DNA of 64,000 bases from CAYYIS01 sp964470965 (GTDB lineage Bacteria > JAAXHH01 > JABIQT01): contig CAYYIS010000001.1 in the NCBI GenBank assembly GCA_964470965.1, positions 1 to 64,000 of the forward strand, in the 5' to 3' direction. The translations under genes were made by a program, and so were the position numbers. Positions 1-8,695 of this stretch are shown piece after piece. Under the pieces are notes generated by a model that did not search any database, had not been told where the DNA came from, and was given only the letters and a program-made list of their open reading frames with translations. Within the stretch, counting starts at the first letter, position 1. Each line of letters opens with the position of its first letter.

Positions 1-291
1 TCTGAGACCTCCTCACACTTGTTGGTATGCCCGTACACATCAGGCGATACACCGTAATAACATTCGGAACTTTAGTGTGCTTAAAAATATTCAAAGAGTA
101 TGGGTGTATTGCATTAAAGATGCAGGTACAATAATATAAAATAAAATTTCTTTAGTCAATACTCCATTTTATATTATGGTGTGCTGGCAGCATCAGCAGC
201 GGTTCGGTACAAGCAGAGCGCCATTATTTATCGGGTGTAGCAACAAGGGAATTAAACCTATCGTATCAATGATTTTGCACGGCAATCGTGA
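1..291. other. AT-rich non-coding upstream region
   Basis: I see no gene here. The stretch around 85-180 is AT-rich and has no open frame with a recognisable motif. It lies upstream of the Pho-box repeats and probably belongs to the control region of the phosphate operon, or is the tail of an intergenic space that starts outside the window. Confidence 0.5.
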
Positions 292-324
292 TTTGTCATA
301 CATTTGTCATACATTTGTCACAGA
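292..324 (+). promoter_or_regulatory. Pho box: three tandem 11-bp repeats upstream of ppk1
   Basis: Three head-to-tail 11-bp units are visible: TTTGTCATACA at 292-302, the same at 303-313, and TTTGTCACAGA at 314-324. This matches the known PhoB site architecture of 11-bp direct repeats with a TGTCA core, and the genes that follow are ppk1 and pst. A candidate -10 element (TAATGT, 332-337) sits at about the expected distance. By analogy with Escherichia coli, PhoB would replace the -35 contact and switch the operon on under phosphate limitation. No phoB or phoR gene lies in the window, so the regulator is inferred to be elsewhere. Confidence 0.85.
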
Positions 325-430
325 GAGTGGGTAATGTAGGCGGGAAAGCCAAATCGGATGCCTGAACACATTGACAAAATCAATGTTTCAGCATATGGTA
401 ATGGGTCGTAATTTCTGATTAATTTCGAAA

Positions 431-2602
431 GTGTCCGATTATAACATGATTCTGTACGAAGAATATATGGCCGGGGTAAGTGGCATGGAAGCTGGCTCAG
501 AATTAGAGAGTGCAATTCAGCCTGAAGAATTGGATCTGAACGCCCCCCAGTTGTTCATAAACCGGGAGTTAAGCCTACTTGAATTTCAGCGTCGAGTTTT
601 GGAGGAGGCTCAGGACCATAACAATCAGCTGCTGGAGCGCGTAAAGTTTCTGGCTATCGTGGGGGCAAATCTGGACGAATTCTACATGGTCCGGGTAGCT
701 GGTCTCCGACAGCAGATAGATGCTGGCGTAGTGGAAATCCCGGCGGATGGGCTGACGCCATCCGAACAGCTCAATGCCATTCGTGAATTGGCATCAGAGA
801 TTATGCGTGATATGCGGACCTGCTGGCACGAAGAACTCTTGCCCGCCCTGAGCAGAGCAGGTATACATATACTCGAATATGCCGATTTGGACAAGCGGCA
901 GAAAGAGCAGGCCCATCAGTATTTTGAAGAATTCGTGTTTCCCGTACTGACGCCTATCGCCTATGATCCTGGGCGGCCGTTCCCTCATATTTCAAATCTG
1001 AGTTTAAACCTGGCAGTGGTCATACGCGATACGGCCGCCCAGGAACGATTCGCCCGTATCAAGTTGCCTCGCACGTTGCCGCGGCTGGTACCTGTCAAAT
1101 CACCAGACTGCAGTACCCGTCAGTATTCATTCGTGTGGCTAGGGCAGCTGATTGTTTCCCATCTGGATATATTGTTCCCGGGCATGGAGATTTTAGAAGC
1201 GCATCCGTTCCGGGTCACGCGTGATGCCGACATGGTGATTCAGGAACTGGAGGCAGATGACCTCCTGGAAACGATGGAGGAGAGCGTCAGGAGGCAGCGA
1301 TTCGGGACGGTGGTGCGCGTTGCCGTGAATGGGGCTATGCCTCTGCATGTGCGTAACATCCTGGTCGAAAATTTGCATCTGAAGACGGAAGACATCTATA
1401 CCCTTGAAGACCCTCTGGGGTTCAGCGATCTGATGGCGCTTCACAGTCTCGATCGTTACGACCTCAAAGATCCTGCATTTGTACCTGCTATTCCTCGTCC
1501 GATTAAAACCCAGTTTCAGAAAGGGGATATTTTTTCTGCCATTCGCCGGGAAGATATCCTGCTGCACCACCCGTACGACTCATTCAGCCCCGTGGTCGAA
1601 TTCCTCGATGCCGCTGCTCGGGATCCCAACGTACTGGCAATCAAGCAGACGCTGTACCGGGTGGGGCGAAATTCTCCGATCGTAGAGGCGCTCTTAAGAG
1701 CGCGAGAGGCGGACAAGCAGGTTAGCGTCCTGGTAGAACTCAAAGCCCGATTCGACGAAGAAAGCAACATTGAATGGGCGAGGATGCTGGAACAGGCCGG
1801 TGTGCATGTTATCTATGGTTTGCTTGGACTGAAGACCCATTCGAAGATAGCGCTCGTAGTGCGCCGGGAAGGGACGCGTATCCGCAGGTATGTACATATG
1901 GCCACCGGCAACTACAGTACCGTGACCGCCAATCTGTACACCGACATGGGATATTTTACCTGTGACGAAGATATCGGAGCCGACGCGACGGATTTCCTGA
2001 ATTATCTTACCGGGTATTCGGATAAGAAAGATTACCGCAAAATGCTGGTGGCGCCGGTTAACCTGCGTTCCGGCATCGAAACCTTAATCGACCGGGAGAT
2101 TGAACATCACAAGAAGGACGAACAGGGACATCTGTTCTTTAAAATGAATTCGCTGGTGGACAAGCAGATGATCCAGCAATTGTACGGGGCGTCCCGTGCC
2201 GGGGTGCGTATCGACCTGATCGTCCGCGGTATCTGCTGCCTGCGACCGGGTATCCCGGGTTTGAGTGATAACATCCGCGTGATAAGCGTCGTGGGACGCT
2301 TTCTTGAACACAGTCGATTCTATTATTTCCGGAATGGTGGCGCGGAGGAGATCTACCTGGGCAGTGCCGATCTGATGCCCCGGAACATCGACCGGCGGGT
2401 AGAAGTGTTGTTCCCCATAGAGAATCAACAGTATATCCGATATTTGCGTGACGAAGTGATGAACATCTATCTGGCCAACAATGTAAAGGCCCGGGAGCTT
2501 CGGCCGGACGGCACCTACGAACGGGTGTTTCCGGGGATTAATGATGATCGAGTCGACAGTCAGGTCTGGCTCCAGGAACGCCATCAGGAACTGGCGGAGT
2601 GA
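431..2602 (+). CDS. ppk1: polyphosphate kinase 1
   Basis: This enzyme makes long-chain polyphosphate from the gamma-phosphate of ATP through a phosphohistidine intermediate. The 723-residue product starts its conserved part near residue 41 (LFINRELSLLEF) and continues through both phospholipase-D-like catalytic halves. The motif KTHSKIAL contains the histidine expected to be phosphorylated, and LEHSRFYYF supplies the second conserved histidine. Length is normal for the family. The start is uncertain: GTG at 431 is the longest option, with ATG codons at 446, 467 and 485 in frame and no strong ribosome site for any. It is first in the Pho-box-controlled operon and is followed after 29 bases by a CYTH gene, so polyphosphate storage appears co-expressed with phosphate uptake. 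Confidence 0.97.
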   Translation: MSDYNMILYEEYMAGVSGMEAGSELESAIQPEELDLNAPQLFINRELSLLEFQRRVLEEAQDHNNQLLERVKFLAIVGANLDEFYMVRVAGLRQQIDAGVVEIPADGLTPSEQLNAIRELASEIMRDMRTCWHEELLPALSRAGIHILEYADLDKRQKEQAHQYFEEFVFPVLTPIAYDPGRPFPHISNLSLNLAVVIRDTAAQERFARIKLPRTLPRLVPVKSPDCSTRQYSFVWLGQLIVSHLDILFPGMEILEAHPFRVTRDADMVIQELEADDLLETMEESVRRQRFGTVVRVAVNGAMPLHVRNILVENLHLKTEDIYTLEDPLGFSDLMALHSLDRYDLKDPAFVPAIPRPIKTQFQKGDIFSAIRREDILLHHPYDSFSPVVEFLDAAARDPNVLAIKQTLYRVGRNSPIVEALLRAREADKQVSVLVELKARFDEESNIEWARMLEQAGVHVIYGLLGLKTHSKIALVVRREGTRIRRYVHMATGNYSTVTANLYTDMGYFTCDEDIGADATDFLNYLTGYSDKKDYRKMLVAPVNLRSGIETLIDREIEHHKKDEQGHLFFKMNSLVDKQMIQQLYGASRAGVRIDLIVRGICCLRPGIPGLSDNIRVISVVGRFLEHSRFYYFRNGGAEEIYLGSADLMPRNIDRRVEVLFPIENQQYIRYLRDEVMNIYLANNVKARELRPDGTYERVFPGINDDRVDSQVWLQERHQELAE

Positions 2603-2631
2603 AGACATAATCAAGGGATGAAGGCGGAAAG

Positions 2632-3189
2632 ATGCAAGGGACAGCAAAATCTGAACGCGGGATTCTGCAAAGCGCATTAAAAGCTGAAGCAACAGTCGCA
2701 CAGCCATTGGAGATTGAGCGGAAATTTCTAGTTGACTCGCCGCCCCATTCCGATGAGTCTATGTCAGGGAAGGATGTCGTCCAGGGGTATCTCGCGATTG
2801 AAGATAGTGGAATTGTGGTGCGGTTACGGCACATGGGTAACCGGTATTTTCAGACCGTTAAGGGTTCCGGCCATATGGTTCGGGTGGAGCGGGAGATCGA
2901 AATGACGCTGGAACAGTTTGCAAAACTGTGGCCGGCAACGGATGGACGCCGGGTTGAGAAGACTCGCTTTGAGATGCAACATAAAGGTTTTACAATCGAA
3001 CTGGATGTGTATCGCGGCCGTCTTATGGGGCTTTACACCGCTGAAGTGGAATTTGCTTCTGTAAAAGAGAGTGAAACATTTGTCCCCCCAGCCTGGTTCG
3101 GCCTGGAAGTCACGCACGACCATAGGTATAAGAACAGCTGTCTTGCACTGAACGGAATTCCTGGACCATCACGGAGTACAGGCGTGTAA
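2632..3189 (+). CDS. CYTH domain protein (triphosphate tunnel family)
   Basis: The 185-residue product carries the CYTH hallmark ExExK as LEIERKF (E27, E29, K31), followed by alternating charged beta-strands (VRLRH, TVKGSG, VEREIE, KTRFEM, IELDVYRG, AEVEF). These fit the acidic and basic lining of a triphosphate tunnel metalloenzyme. Family members hydrolyse inorganic triphosphate or thiamine triphosphate, and related domains act on polyphosphate. Its position between ppk1 and the phoU-like gene suggests a polyphosphate or tripolyphosphate substrate, but that is inference. A 22-residue N-terminal extension precedes the domain. ATG at 2632 follows a GGCGGAAAG sequence that could serve as a ribosome site. 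Confidence 0.85.
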   Translation: MQGTAKSERGILQSALKAEATVAQPLEIERKFLVDSPPHSDESMSGKDVVQGYLAIEDSGIVVRLRHMGNRYFQTVKGSGHMVRVEREIEMTLEQFAKLWPATDGRRVEKTRFEMQHKGFTIELDVYRGRLMGLYTAEVEFASVKESETFVPPAWFGLEVTHDHRYKNSCLALNGIPGPSRSTGV

Positions 3190-3273
3190 TGTCAATATTA
3201 TCAGACACAGCTTCGATCAACATGCCGGAGTTTGGCGTCTATCGCTGTACCACTTTCACCGGAGAGATTTGCC

Positions 3274-4389
3274 ATGCAATCTCATTTTGAAGAAAGTCTC
3301 CAGCAGGATACAGACCAGATACGCGGTGTTGTGGTTCGGATGGGCGGACTGGCAGAAGATGCTTTGCGGACCGCTGTCCTGGCGTTACAAAGGCAGGACC
3401 GGCATCTGGCCGAGACTGTCATTTTAAAAGATCGATATATAGATGAATTGGAAAATGAGCTGGACTGGCTCTGCCTGAGATTTCTGGTCAAGCACCAGCC
3501 GGTGGCCGGTCACCTGCGCCTGGCGTACAGCGTTATTAAGATAAATAACCAACTGGAACGCACCGGTGACTATGCGGAAAGTATCGCGCGTCACGTTCTG
3601 GTACTCAGCGAGATCGAGCCGCAACCTTCTTACGAACCGCTTATAGAGATAGCCGAGTTGGCCATGAAGATTCTGCATAACGCGGTACAGGCGTTTGCTG
3701 ATAACGATACGGAGCTGGCGGTACAGACGAGGGCCATGGAGAAAGACAGAGTTGTCGACCGCATGCGGAGTTCGATCCACCATGATCTGATCCAGAAGCA
3801 TAAAGAACACACACTGCCGTCGGAGGTGCTAGTCTCGCTCATGACCATCGCAAACCGTTGTGAACGTATCGCGGATCAGGCCGGAAATATCTGTGAAGAA
3901 CTGGTGTATATCGTATCGGGAGAAGAGCTGAAGCATTCGGGGAAAGAAGTCATCCGGGTTCTATTTATTGATGAATACAATGCCTTTCGCAGTCAGATAG
4001 CTGAAGGTATCGGCAATTCTCTTGGACGCAAGGATTTCATGTTCGCGAGTGCCGGCCTGACTTTCCGGCCAGTGGATCAGAAAACCGTTCGGTTCATGGC
4101 GGAAAAAGGGATTGACATTTCTCACCAGATTGCAACGACGGTAGATCAGATCCTCAACATTGAGGGTTATCAAACTATTATCGCACTGAGTAAAGAGGCG
4201 GAGACCGCGTTTCCTCCGCCTTCATCGGATTCTGTAACCATCACATGGGAAGTTCTGGATCCCTCGGACGTGGAAGGGTCCAAAGAAGAGATGCGGGCAG
4301 CATATGACCAGACATATGAGCAGATCGATTCGAAAATCAAATCATTTGTACAGTCTATTCTCGGTCATTCGATCGAATCAGAGGAGTGA
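3274..4389 (+). CDS. PhoU protein fused to a cysteine-less LMW-phosphatase/ArsC-like domain
   Basis: I place the start at ATG 3274, behind GGAGAG, giving 371 residues; a TTG at 3232 is the longer alternative. Residues 1-215 are a tandem PhoU helical domain with the two acidic metal motifs LERTGDYAES and CERIADQAGN. PhoU proteins link the Pst importer to PhoR signalling. Residues about 227-365 resemble the low-molecular-weight tyrosine phosphatase/arsenate reductase fold: VLFIDEYNAFRSQIAEG aligns with the family P-loop (consensus CxxNxCRS). Both cysteines are replaced, by Asp233 and Phe238, so the domain should not form the usual cysteinyl intermediate. The Arg-Ser of the loop and a late LDPSD segment remain. 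It may bind phosphate as a sensor. The pstS start follows 5 bases after its stop. Confidence 0.88.
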   Translation: MQSHFEESLQQDTDQIRGVVVRMGGLAEDALRTAVLALQRQDRHLAETVILKDRYIDELENELDWLCLRFLVKHQPVAGHLRLAYSVIKINNQLERTGDYAESIARHVLVLSEIEPQPSYEPLIEIAELAMKILHNAVQAFADNDTELAVQTRAMEKDRVVDRMRSSIHHDLIQKHKEHTLPSEVLVSLMTIANRCERIADQAGNICEELVYIVSGEELKHSGKEVIRVLFIDEYNAFRSQIAEGIGNSLGRKDFMFASAGLTFRPVDQKTVRFMAEKGIDISHQIATTVDQILNIEGYQTIIALSKEAETAFPPPSSDSVTITWEVLDPSDVEGSKEEMRAAYDQTYEQIDSKIKSFVQSILGHSIESEE

Positions 4390-4394
4390 GTTGG

Positions 4395-5342
4395 ATGTCC
4401 CAAATTGAACGGTTTAGAATTCAGGTAGCGTGGTATGCATCAGTTTTGGCCGCCCTGGGTTTGTTCCAAGTCGCCTGCGGCGGGTCAGCGGATAACGAAA
4501 ATACGACGAATATGAACATTATCCAGAACGCCGGATCTGACACTATGGTCAACCTGGCGCAGGCATGGGCGGAGGCATACGCCGGTATCGTGCCCACGGT
4601 TTCCGTCGAAGTTTCAGGCGGCGGCTCCGGCACCGGTATCGCAGCCCTGATCAATGGGACGGTCGATATCGCCAATTCAAGTCGGCAGATGAAGCCCGAA
4701 GAGTTGGAACGCGCCAAGCAGAACACGGGCAAGGAACCCAAAGAGTATGTCGTCGGTTTCGACGCGCTGGCGGTGTATGTACACAAAGACAATCCGCTTG
4801 AAGAAGTGACCATAGCGCAACTCGCGAATATTTATGGTGAAAATGGAACCATCTCTAACTGGTCGGATTTGGGTATCGACAACAAAGCGTGTGCCTCGGG
4901 TGAAATCATCAGGGTTAGTCGGCAGTCCAATTCGGGCACCTACTACTACTTCCGTGAAGCGTTGCTGGGCGATACACAGGACTTCAAGCTGGGATCGAGA
5001 GATCTGCATGGTTCGAAAGATGTAGTAGAACTGGTCGAGCGGACACCCTGCGCCATCGGTTACAGCGGCATGGGCTACACAACAGATCACGTGAAAATGC
5101 TAAGGGTCGCTATAAACCCCGGTGATACCTCCTATACCCCCACACTCGAAACAGCGCTTGAGGGCTCGTATCCCATTTCCCGACCATTGTACATCTATTC
5201 TCTCGGTGAGCCCTCGGGCGCTATTAAGGAGTATCTGACCTGGGTGATGTCTGAAGAAGGTCAGATGATCGTAGAAACCGGTGGTTACGTACCCTTGAAA
5301 AAAGAAGACGCTCCCAAGAGCGGTCAAGCGATAGGAGACTGA
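4395..5342 (+). CDS. pstS: phosphate-binding protein PstS
   Basis: This is the extracytoplasmic receptor of the Pst importer. ATG 4395 sits 8 bases after GAGGAG and gives 315 residues; GTG at 4386, which overlaps the previous stop, is an in-frame alternative. The N-terminus has a hydrophobic segment ending in FQVACGG. This could be a lipoprotein site, although the residue at -3 (Gln) is atypical. Phosphate-site motifs are clear: AGSDTMVNLAQAWAE, SGGGSGTGIAAL, ANSSRQMK and SRQSNSGTYYYFRE. The length is usual for PstS. It is tightly spaced with the phoU fusion upstream and pstC downstream (2 bases), consistent with one transcript. Confidence 0.96.
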   Translation: MSQIERFRIQVAWYASVLAALGLFQVACGGSADNENTTNMNIIQNAGSDTMVNLAQAWAEAYAGIVPTVSVEVSGGGSGTGIAALINGTVDIANSSRQMKPEELERAKQNTGKEPKEYVVGFDALAVYVHKDNPLEEVTIAQLANIYGENGTISNWSDLGIDNKACASGEIIRVSRQSNSGTYYYFREALLGDTQDFKLGSRDLHGSKDVVELVERTPCAIGYSGMGYTTDHVKMLRVAINPGDTSYTPTLETALEGSYPISRPLYIYSLGEPSGAIKEYLTWVMSEEGQMIVETGGYVPLKKEDAPKSGQAIGD

Positions 5343-5344
5343 CT

Positions 5345-6244
5345 TTGCTGATGAGTCGCCACCGCCCGGAGGGCATCGCGGAATATATCATTGAGTGGGC
5401 CATCCGGCTGTGCGGTATCAGTGCGATCCTGTTCGTATTCGGTATTTTCTTCTTCGTATTCCGTGAAGGCGCTGTATTCTTTTTGGGTGGTCTGGACCTT
5501 GTCGAATTTCTCACCAGCCCGGAGTGGTTCCCTTCGTCGGTAAGCAACAAGCGTTACGGTGTGTTCGCACTGATATTAGGGACGTTCAGTGTGACAGCAC
5601 TGGCAATGATTATCGCAGTGCCGTTTGGCCTCGGCGCAGCGATCTTCGTGTCTGAATTCTGCAGCCCCAAGCTGAAGGAAATCATCAAAATAGTGATCGA
5701 GCTGCTGGCCGCGATTCCGTCGGTGGTCTGGGGTTTTATCGGCCTGACGATAATGAACGAGCTGATCATCGAACTGTTTGATGCACCGATCGGTTTAACT
5801 GTCCTGAACGGAGGGCTCATCCTGGCACTCATGAGCGTACCTATCATCGTCTCGATCGGAGAGGATGCGCTCAAGGCAGTACCTGATTCCTATCGTGAGG
5901 CGGCGATCGCTCTGGGCGCCACCCACTGGCAGCTGGTCTACCGGGCGCTTTTGCCCGCCGCCAAAAACGGGTTGCTGGCTGCAACCCTGCTCGGAGTCGC
6001 CCGAGCAGTGGGTGAGACCATGGCCGTCCTTATGGCTACCGGACATGCTGTCCAGATTCCCACGGGACCGTTAGATTCTGTCAGGACATTGACTGCAACG
6101 ATCGCGGCGGAACTGGGTGAGGCGCCCGTCAATTCGGACCATTACCAGGTGCTTTTCATTATCGGCGTTTTGCTGTTCTCCATCAATTTCATCGTCAATT
6201 TGACCGCTGATTTTATCGTCAAGGGCGTGCGAGGTCAAGAATAA
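5345..6244 (+). CDS. pstC: phosphate ABC transporter permease PstC
   Basis: One of the two membrane subunits of the Pst importer. The 299-residue product has about six hydrophobic segments and the coupling (EAA) loop YREAAIALGATHWQLVYRAL, followed by ARAVGETMAV, typical of PstC. The start is probably TTG 5345, 8 bases after AGGAG; ATG 5351 is two codons later. Its TAA stop overlaps the pstA ATG by one base, which indicates translational coupling. Confidence 0.95.
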   Translation: MLMSRHRPEGIAEYIIEWAIRLCGISAILFVFGIFFFVFREGAVFFLGGLDLVEFLTSPEWFPSSVSNKRYGVFALILGTFSVTALAMIIAVPFGLGAAIFVSEFCSPKLKEIIKIVIELLAAIPSVVWGFIGLTIMNELIIELFDAPIGLTVLNGGLILALMSVPIIVSIGEDALKAVPDSYREAAIALGATHWQLVYRALLPAAKNGLLAATLLGVARAVGETMAVLMATGHAVQIPTGPLDSVRTLTATIAAELGEAPVNSDHYQVLFIIGVLLFSINFIVNLTADFIVKGVRGQE

Positions 6245-7155
6245 TGACCGACAAGTCCTTTTTCAATGGCACCTTCCAGGAGACGTCGCTGGGACGCAGG
6301 AAGCGGTTCACCGAAGATATGGCACGGTCTATTTTTTTGTTGATGGCGCTTCTGATGATCATACCACTGCTCTTGATCATCGGCTATCTGGTCTACAAAG
6401 CGGCGCCCATCCTGTCTGTGGATTTCCTGATCCAAAACCCAATTCGCGGCATGCGCGACGGAGGTATCTGGGCTCCCTTCCTTGGGACCATATACCTGGT
6501 CGGTATTTCATTGCTGGTAGCGGCGCCGATCGGCGTCCTGGCTGCAGTATATCTGAACGAATACGCCCAGGAAAACTGGTTCACCCGTATCATCAACCTG
6601 GCTGTGGTGAACCTTGCCGGTGTGCCCAGTATTGTCCACGCGCTTTTCGGCCTGGGCGCATTCGTGCTGTTTGCTGGTATCGGCCGGTCGATCCTGGCCG
6701 CTTCCCTCACGCTGGCGATTATGACGTTGCCTGTGATTATTGCCAGTACAAAAGAAGCACTCGGCGCGGTACCGATGGCATTCCGGGAAGCGTGCTGGAA
6801 TGTGGGAGCTACCCGCTGGCAGACAATACGCGGTATTGTCCTGACTAATTCCATGAGCGGCATACTGACCGGCATCATCCTTCAGGTTTCCCGCGCCGCC
6901 GGTGAAACGGCGCCGATCATGTTCACGGGTGCAGTATTCTTCAAGGCGATCCGGGAAGGCGATGTATTCGCCTACGGTCTACTCGACCAGTGCATGGCCC
7001 TGTCCATGCACCTGTTCACCATTTCCACACAGGTGCCGAACGTGCCGGAAGCGCTTCCCTACGGGACGGCGGTGGTTCTCTTGGGGACCGTATTGCTGGT
7101 CAACACGATCGCTATCATCCTGCGCGTATACATGCGTTCTCGAAAGAAGTGGTAA
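6244..7155 (+). CDS. pstA: phosphate ABC transporter permease PstA
   Basis: The second Pst membrane subunit, 303 residues, with six predicted membrane segments and the coupling loop FREACWNVGATRWQTIRGIV followed by SRAAGETAPI. PstA pairs with PstC to form the channel, and each contacts one ATPase subunit. The ATG overlaps the pstC stop by one base and the stop is 2 bases before the first pstB start. The C-terminus ends in a basic RSRKKW tail after the last hydrophobic helix. Confidence 0.95.
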   Translation: MTDKSFFNGTFQETSLGRRKRFTEDMARSIFLLMALLMIIPLLLIIGYLVYKAAPILSVDFLIQNPIRGMRDGGIWAPFLGTIYLVGISLLVAAPIGVLAAVYLNEYAQENWFTRIINLAVVNLAGVPSIVHALFGLGAFVLFAGIGRSILAASLTLAIMTLPVIIASTKEALGAVPMAFREACWNVGATRWQTIRGIVLTNSMSGILTGIILQVSRAAGETAPIMFTGAVFFKAIREGDVFAYGLLDQCMALSMHLFTISTQVPNVPEALPYGTAVVLLGTVLLVNTIAIILRVYMRSRKKW

Positions 7156-7157
7156 TC

Positions 7158-7922
7158 ATGTCCCATGGGGAAAAAAAAGTCGAGATCTCCGACCTGGTCG
7201 TCCGGTACGGCGACAAGCAGGTGCTCAATAGTGTGACACTCGACGTCTATCGAAATGAGATCCTCGGAGTGATCGGGCCGGCGCAGTCGGGAAAGACGAC
7301 CCTGTTGAAGGTGATCAATCGGACCATAGAATTTGTAACCGGCGCCAGCGTGGAGGGGACGGTCAAGGTTGATGGGGAAAATATTGATGATGTGAGGAGC
7401 GTGTATCAGCTGCGCCGAAAGATCGGGATGGTGTTCCCGTTGCCGGTCGGTCTGCCCATGTCCATCTACGACAACGTAGCATTTGCGCCCCGTACCGCCG
7501 GAATGAAAGACGGCGATGAACTGGATGCCCTGGTGACGAGATGTCTGAAGCAGTCGGCATTATGGGATGAGGTCAAAGACCGTCTGGACAGTCTGGGGAC
7601 CAAACTCTCCGGAGGACAGCAGCAGCGTCTGACCATCGCCCGCGCCCTGTCCCATCAGCCTGAGATCCTGTGCCTGGATGAGTTCTCCATCGCCGTGGAT
7701 CCGGTGACGACCATGCGAATCGAAGACGTACTTAAGGAACTGCGGTCTCAGATCACGATTATTCTGGTCACAAACCTGGTACAGCAAGCCCGGCGTCTGG
7801 CTGACCGAACCGCCTTTATTTTCAACGGTGATTTGGTTGAAATTGATTCCAATGAGGTGGTTTTTTCCGATGCGCCAGCCAATAGGATGACCTTTGACTA
7901 TGTTAATGGAACGTTTGGATGA
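7158..7922 (+). CDS. pstB: PstB-type ATPase, first copy (intact signature, degenerate Q- and H-loops)
   Basis: This 254-residue ABC ATPase starts at ATG 7158, 2 bases after pstA. Walker A is GPAQSGKT (40-47), the signature LSGGQQQR (150-157) is canonical, and Walker B LCLDE keeps the catalytic glutamate (E175). Two positions that PstB normally keeps are lost. The Q-loop reads MVFPLP, so the Gln that senses Mg-ATP and couples to the permease is Pro94. The switch histidine in VTHN is Asn206 (VTNL). The D-loop also differs (IAVD). Alone, this subunit should hydrolyse ATP poorly. Its stop overlaps the next pstB start by 4 bases (ATGA), so equal production of the two is likely. The losses are complementary to those in the second copy. 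Confidence 0.93.
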   Translation: MSHGEKKVEISDLVVRYGDKQVLNSVTLDVYRNEILGVIGPAQSGKTTLLKVINRTIEFVTGASVEGTVKVDGENIDDVRSVYQLRRKIGMVFPLPVGLPMSIYDNVAFAPRTAGMKDGDELDALVTRCLKQSALWDEVKDRLDSLGTKLSGGQQQRLTIARALSHQPEILCLDEFSIAVDPVTTMRIEDVLKELRSQITIILVTNLVQQARRLADRTAFIFNGDLVEIDSNEVVFSDAPANRMTFDYVNGTFG

Positions 7923-8695
7923 GCGAACCCAGAACATACAGCATCGAGACTGACAGACTCAACCTGTGGTATGGTGATTTCCAGGCGCTGACCAATGTCT
8001 CCGTCAATGTCGCGGACGGTCTTATCACGTCGTTGATCGGTCCGTCCGGCTGCGGAAAGACCACACTGTTACGATGTTTCAACCGGGTGAATGAACGGTA
8101 TGGCAACGTCACCACAGCAGGTGAAATCAAAGTGCTCGGTAAGAATATCTACGATACGGATGTTTCACTCCCCGAGCTTCGGAAAACGGTTGGCATGGTG
8201 TTTCAACGACCGAACCCCCTGCCCATTACTGTGTATGAAAATGTAGTATTCGGCTTGCGTGTCCATACAAGCCGTAATGATTTAAAAAAATCCTCTATGG
8301 ACGACATGGTTGAACAGGCGCTGACCGAAGTAAATCTCTGGAATGATCTGAAAGATCGTCTCAAGGTCAAGGCTACCACACTGCAGCTCGAACAACAGCA
8401 GAAGCTGTGTATCGCCCGTCTATTGCCACTGAAGCCCCAGGTGATCCTCATGGACGAGCCCTGTTCCTCACTGGATGCCGAGGCCACAAGGGCGGTGGAA
8501 GAACTGATGCTGGAACTGGCCGGACGCTTTACCATTTTGATCGTCACCCATAACATGGCACAGGCGCGTCGTGTGAGTGACCATTGTATTTTTATGTTGC
8601 TCGGTGAAATCATCGAGCACAGCCGCACGGAACAATTGTTTATCTCTCCCGAACATGTTAAAACCGCGGATTATATCGAAGGACGGTATGGTTAA
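7919..8695 (+). CDS. pstB: PstB-type ATPase, second copy (intact catalytic residues, degenerate signature)
   Basis: A 258-residue ABC ATPase of the phosphate importer type. Walker A GPSGCGKT (41-48), Q-loop MVFQRPNP (Q96), Walker B VILMDE (E180), D-loop SSLD and switch histidine in VTHNM (H211) are all canonical. The ABC signature, normally LSGGQ, reads LQLEQ (155-159), losing the Ser-Gly-Gly that contacts the gamma-phosphate of the partner's ATP. Paired with the upstream copy, its own ATP site would be completed by an intact signature, while the other site would be degenerate. It overlaps the first pstB by 4 bases and is the last gene of the operon. Confidence 0.93.
   Translation: MSEPRTYSIETDRLNLWYGDFQALTNVSVNVADGLITSLIGPSGCGKTTLLRCFNRVNERYGNVTTAGEIKVLGKNIYDTDVSLPELRKTVGMVFQRPNPLPITVYENVVFGLRVHTSRNDLKKSSMDDMVEQALTEVNLWNDLKDRLKVKATTLQLEQQQKLCIARLLPLKPQVILMDEPCSSLDAEATRAVEELMLELAGRFTILIVTHNMAQARRVSDHCIFMLLGEIIEHSRTEQLFISPEHVKTADYIEGRYG

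Noticed and set aside
6990..7157. Longer N-terminus for the first PstB overlapping pstA
   Set aside because: The extension lies wholly within pstA coding sequence and the ABC domain begins right after ATG 7158.
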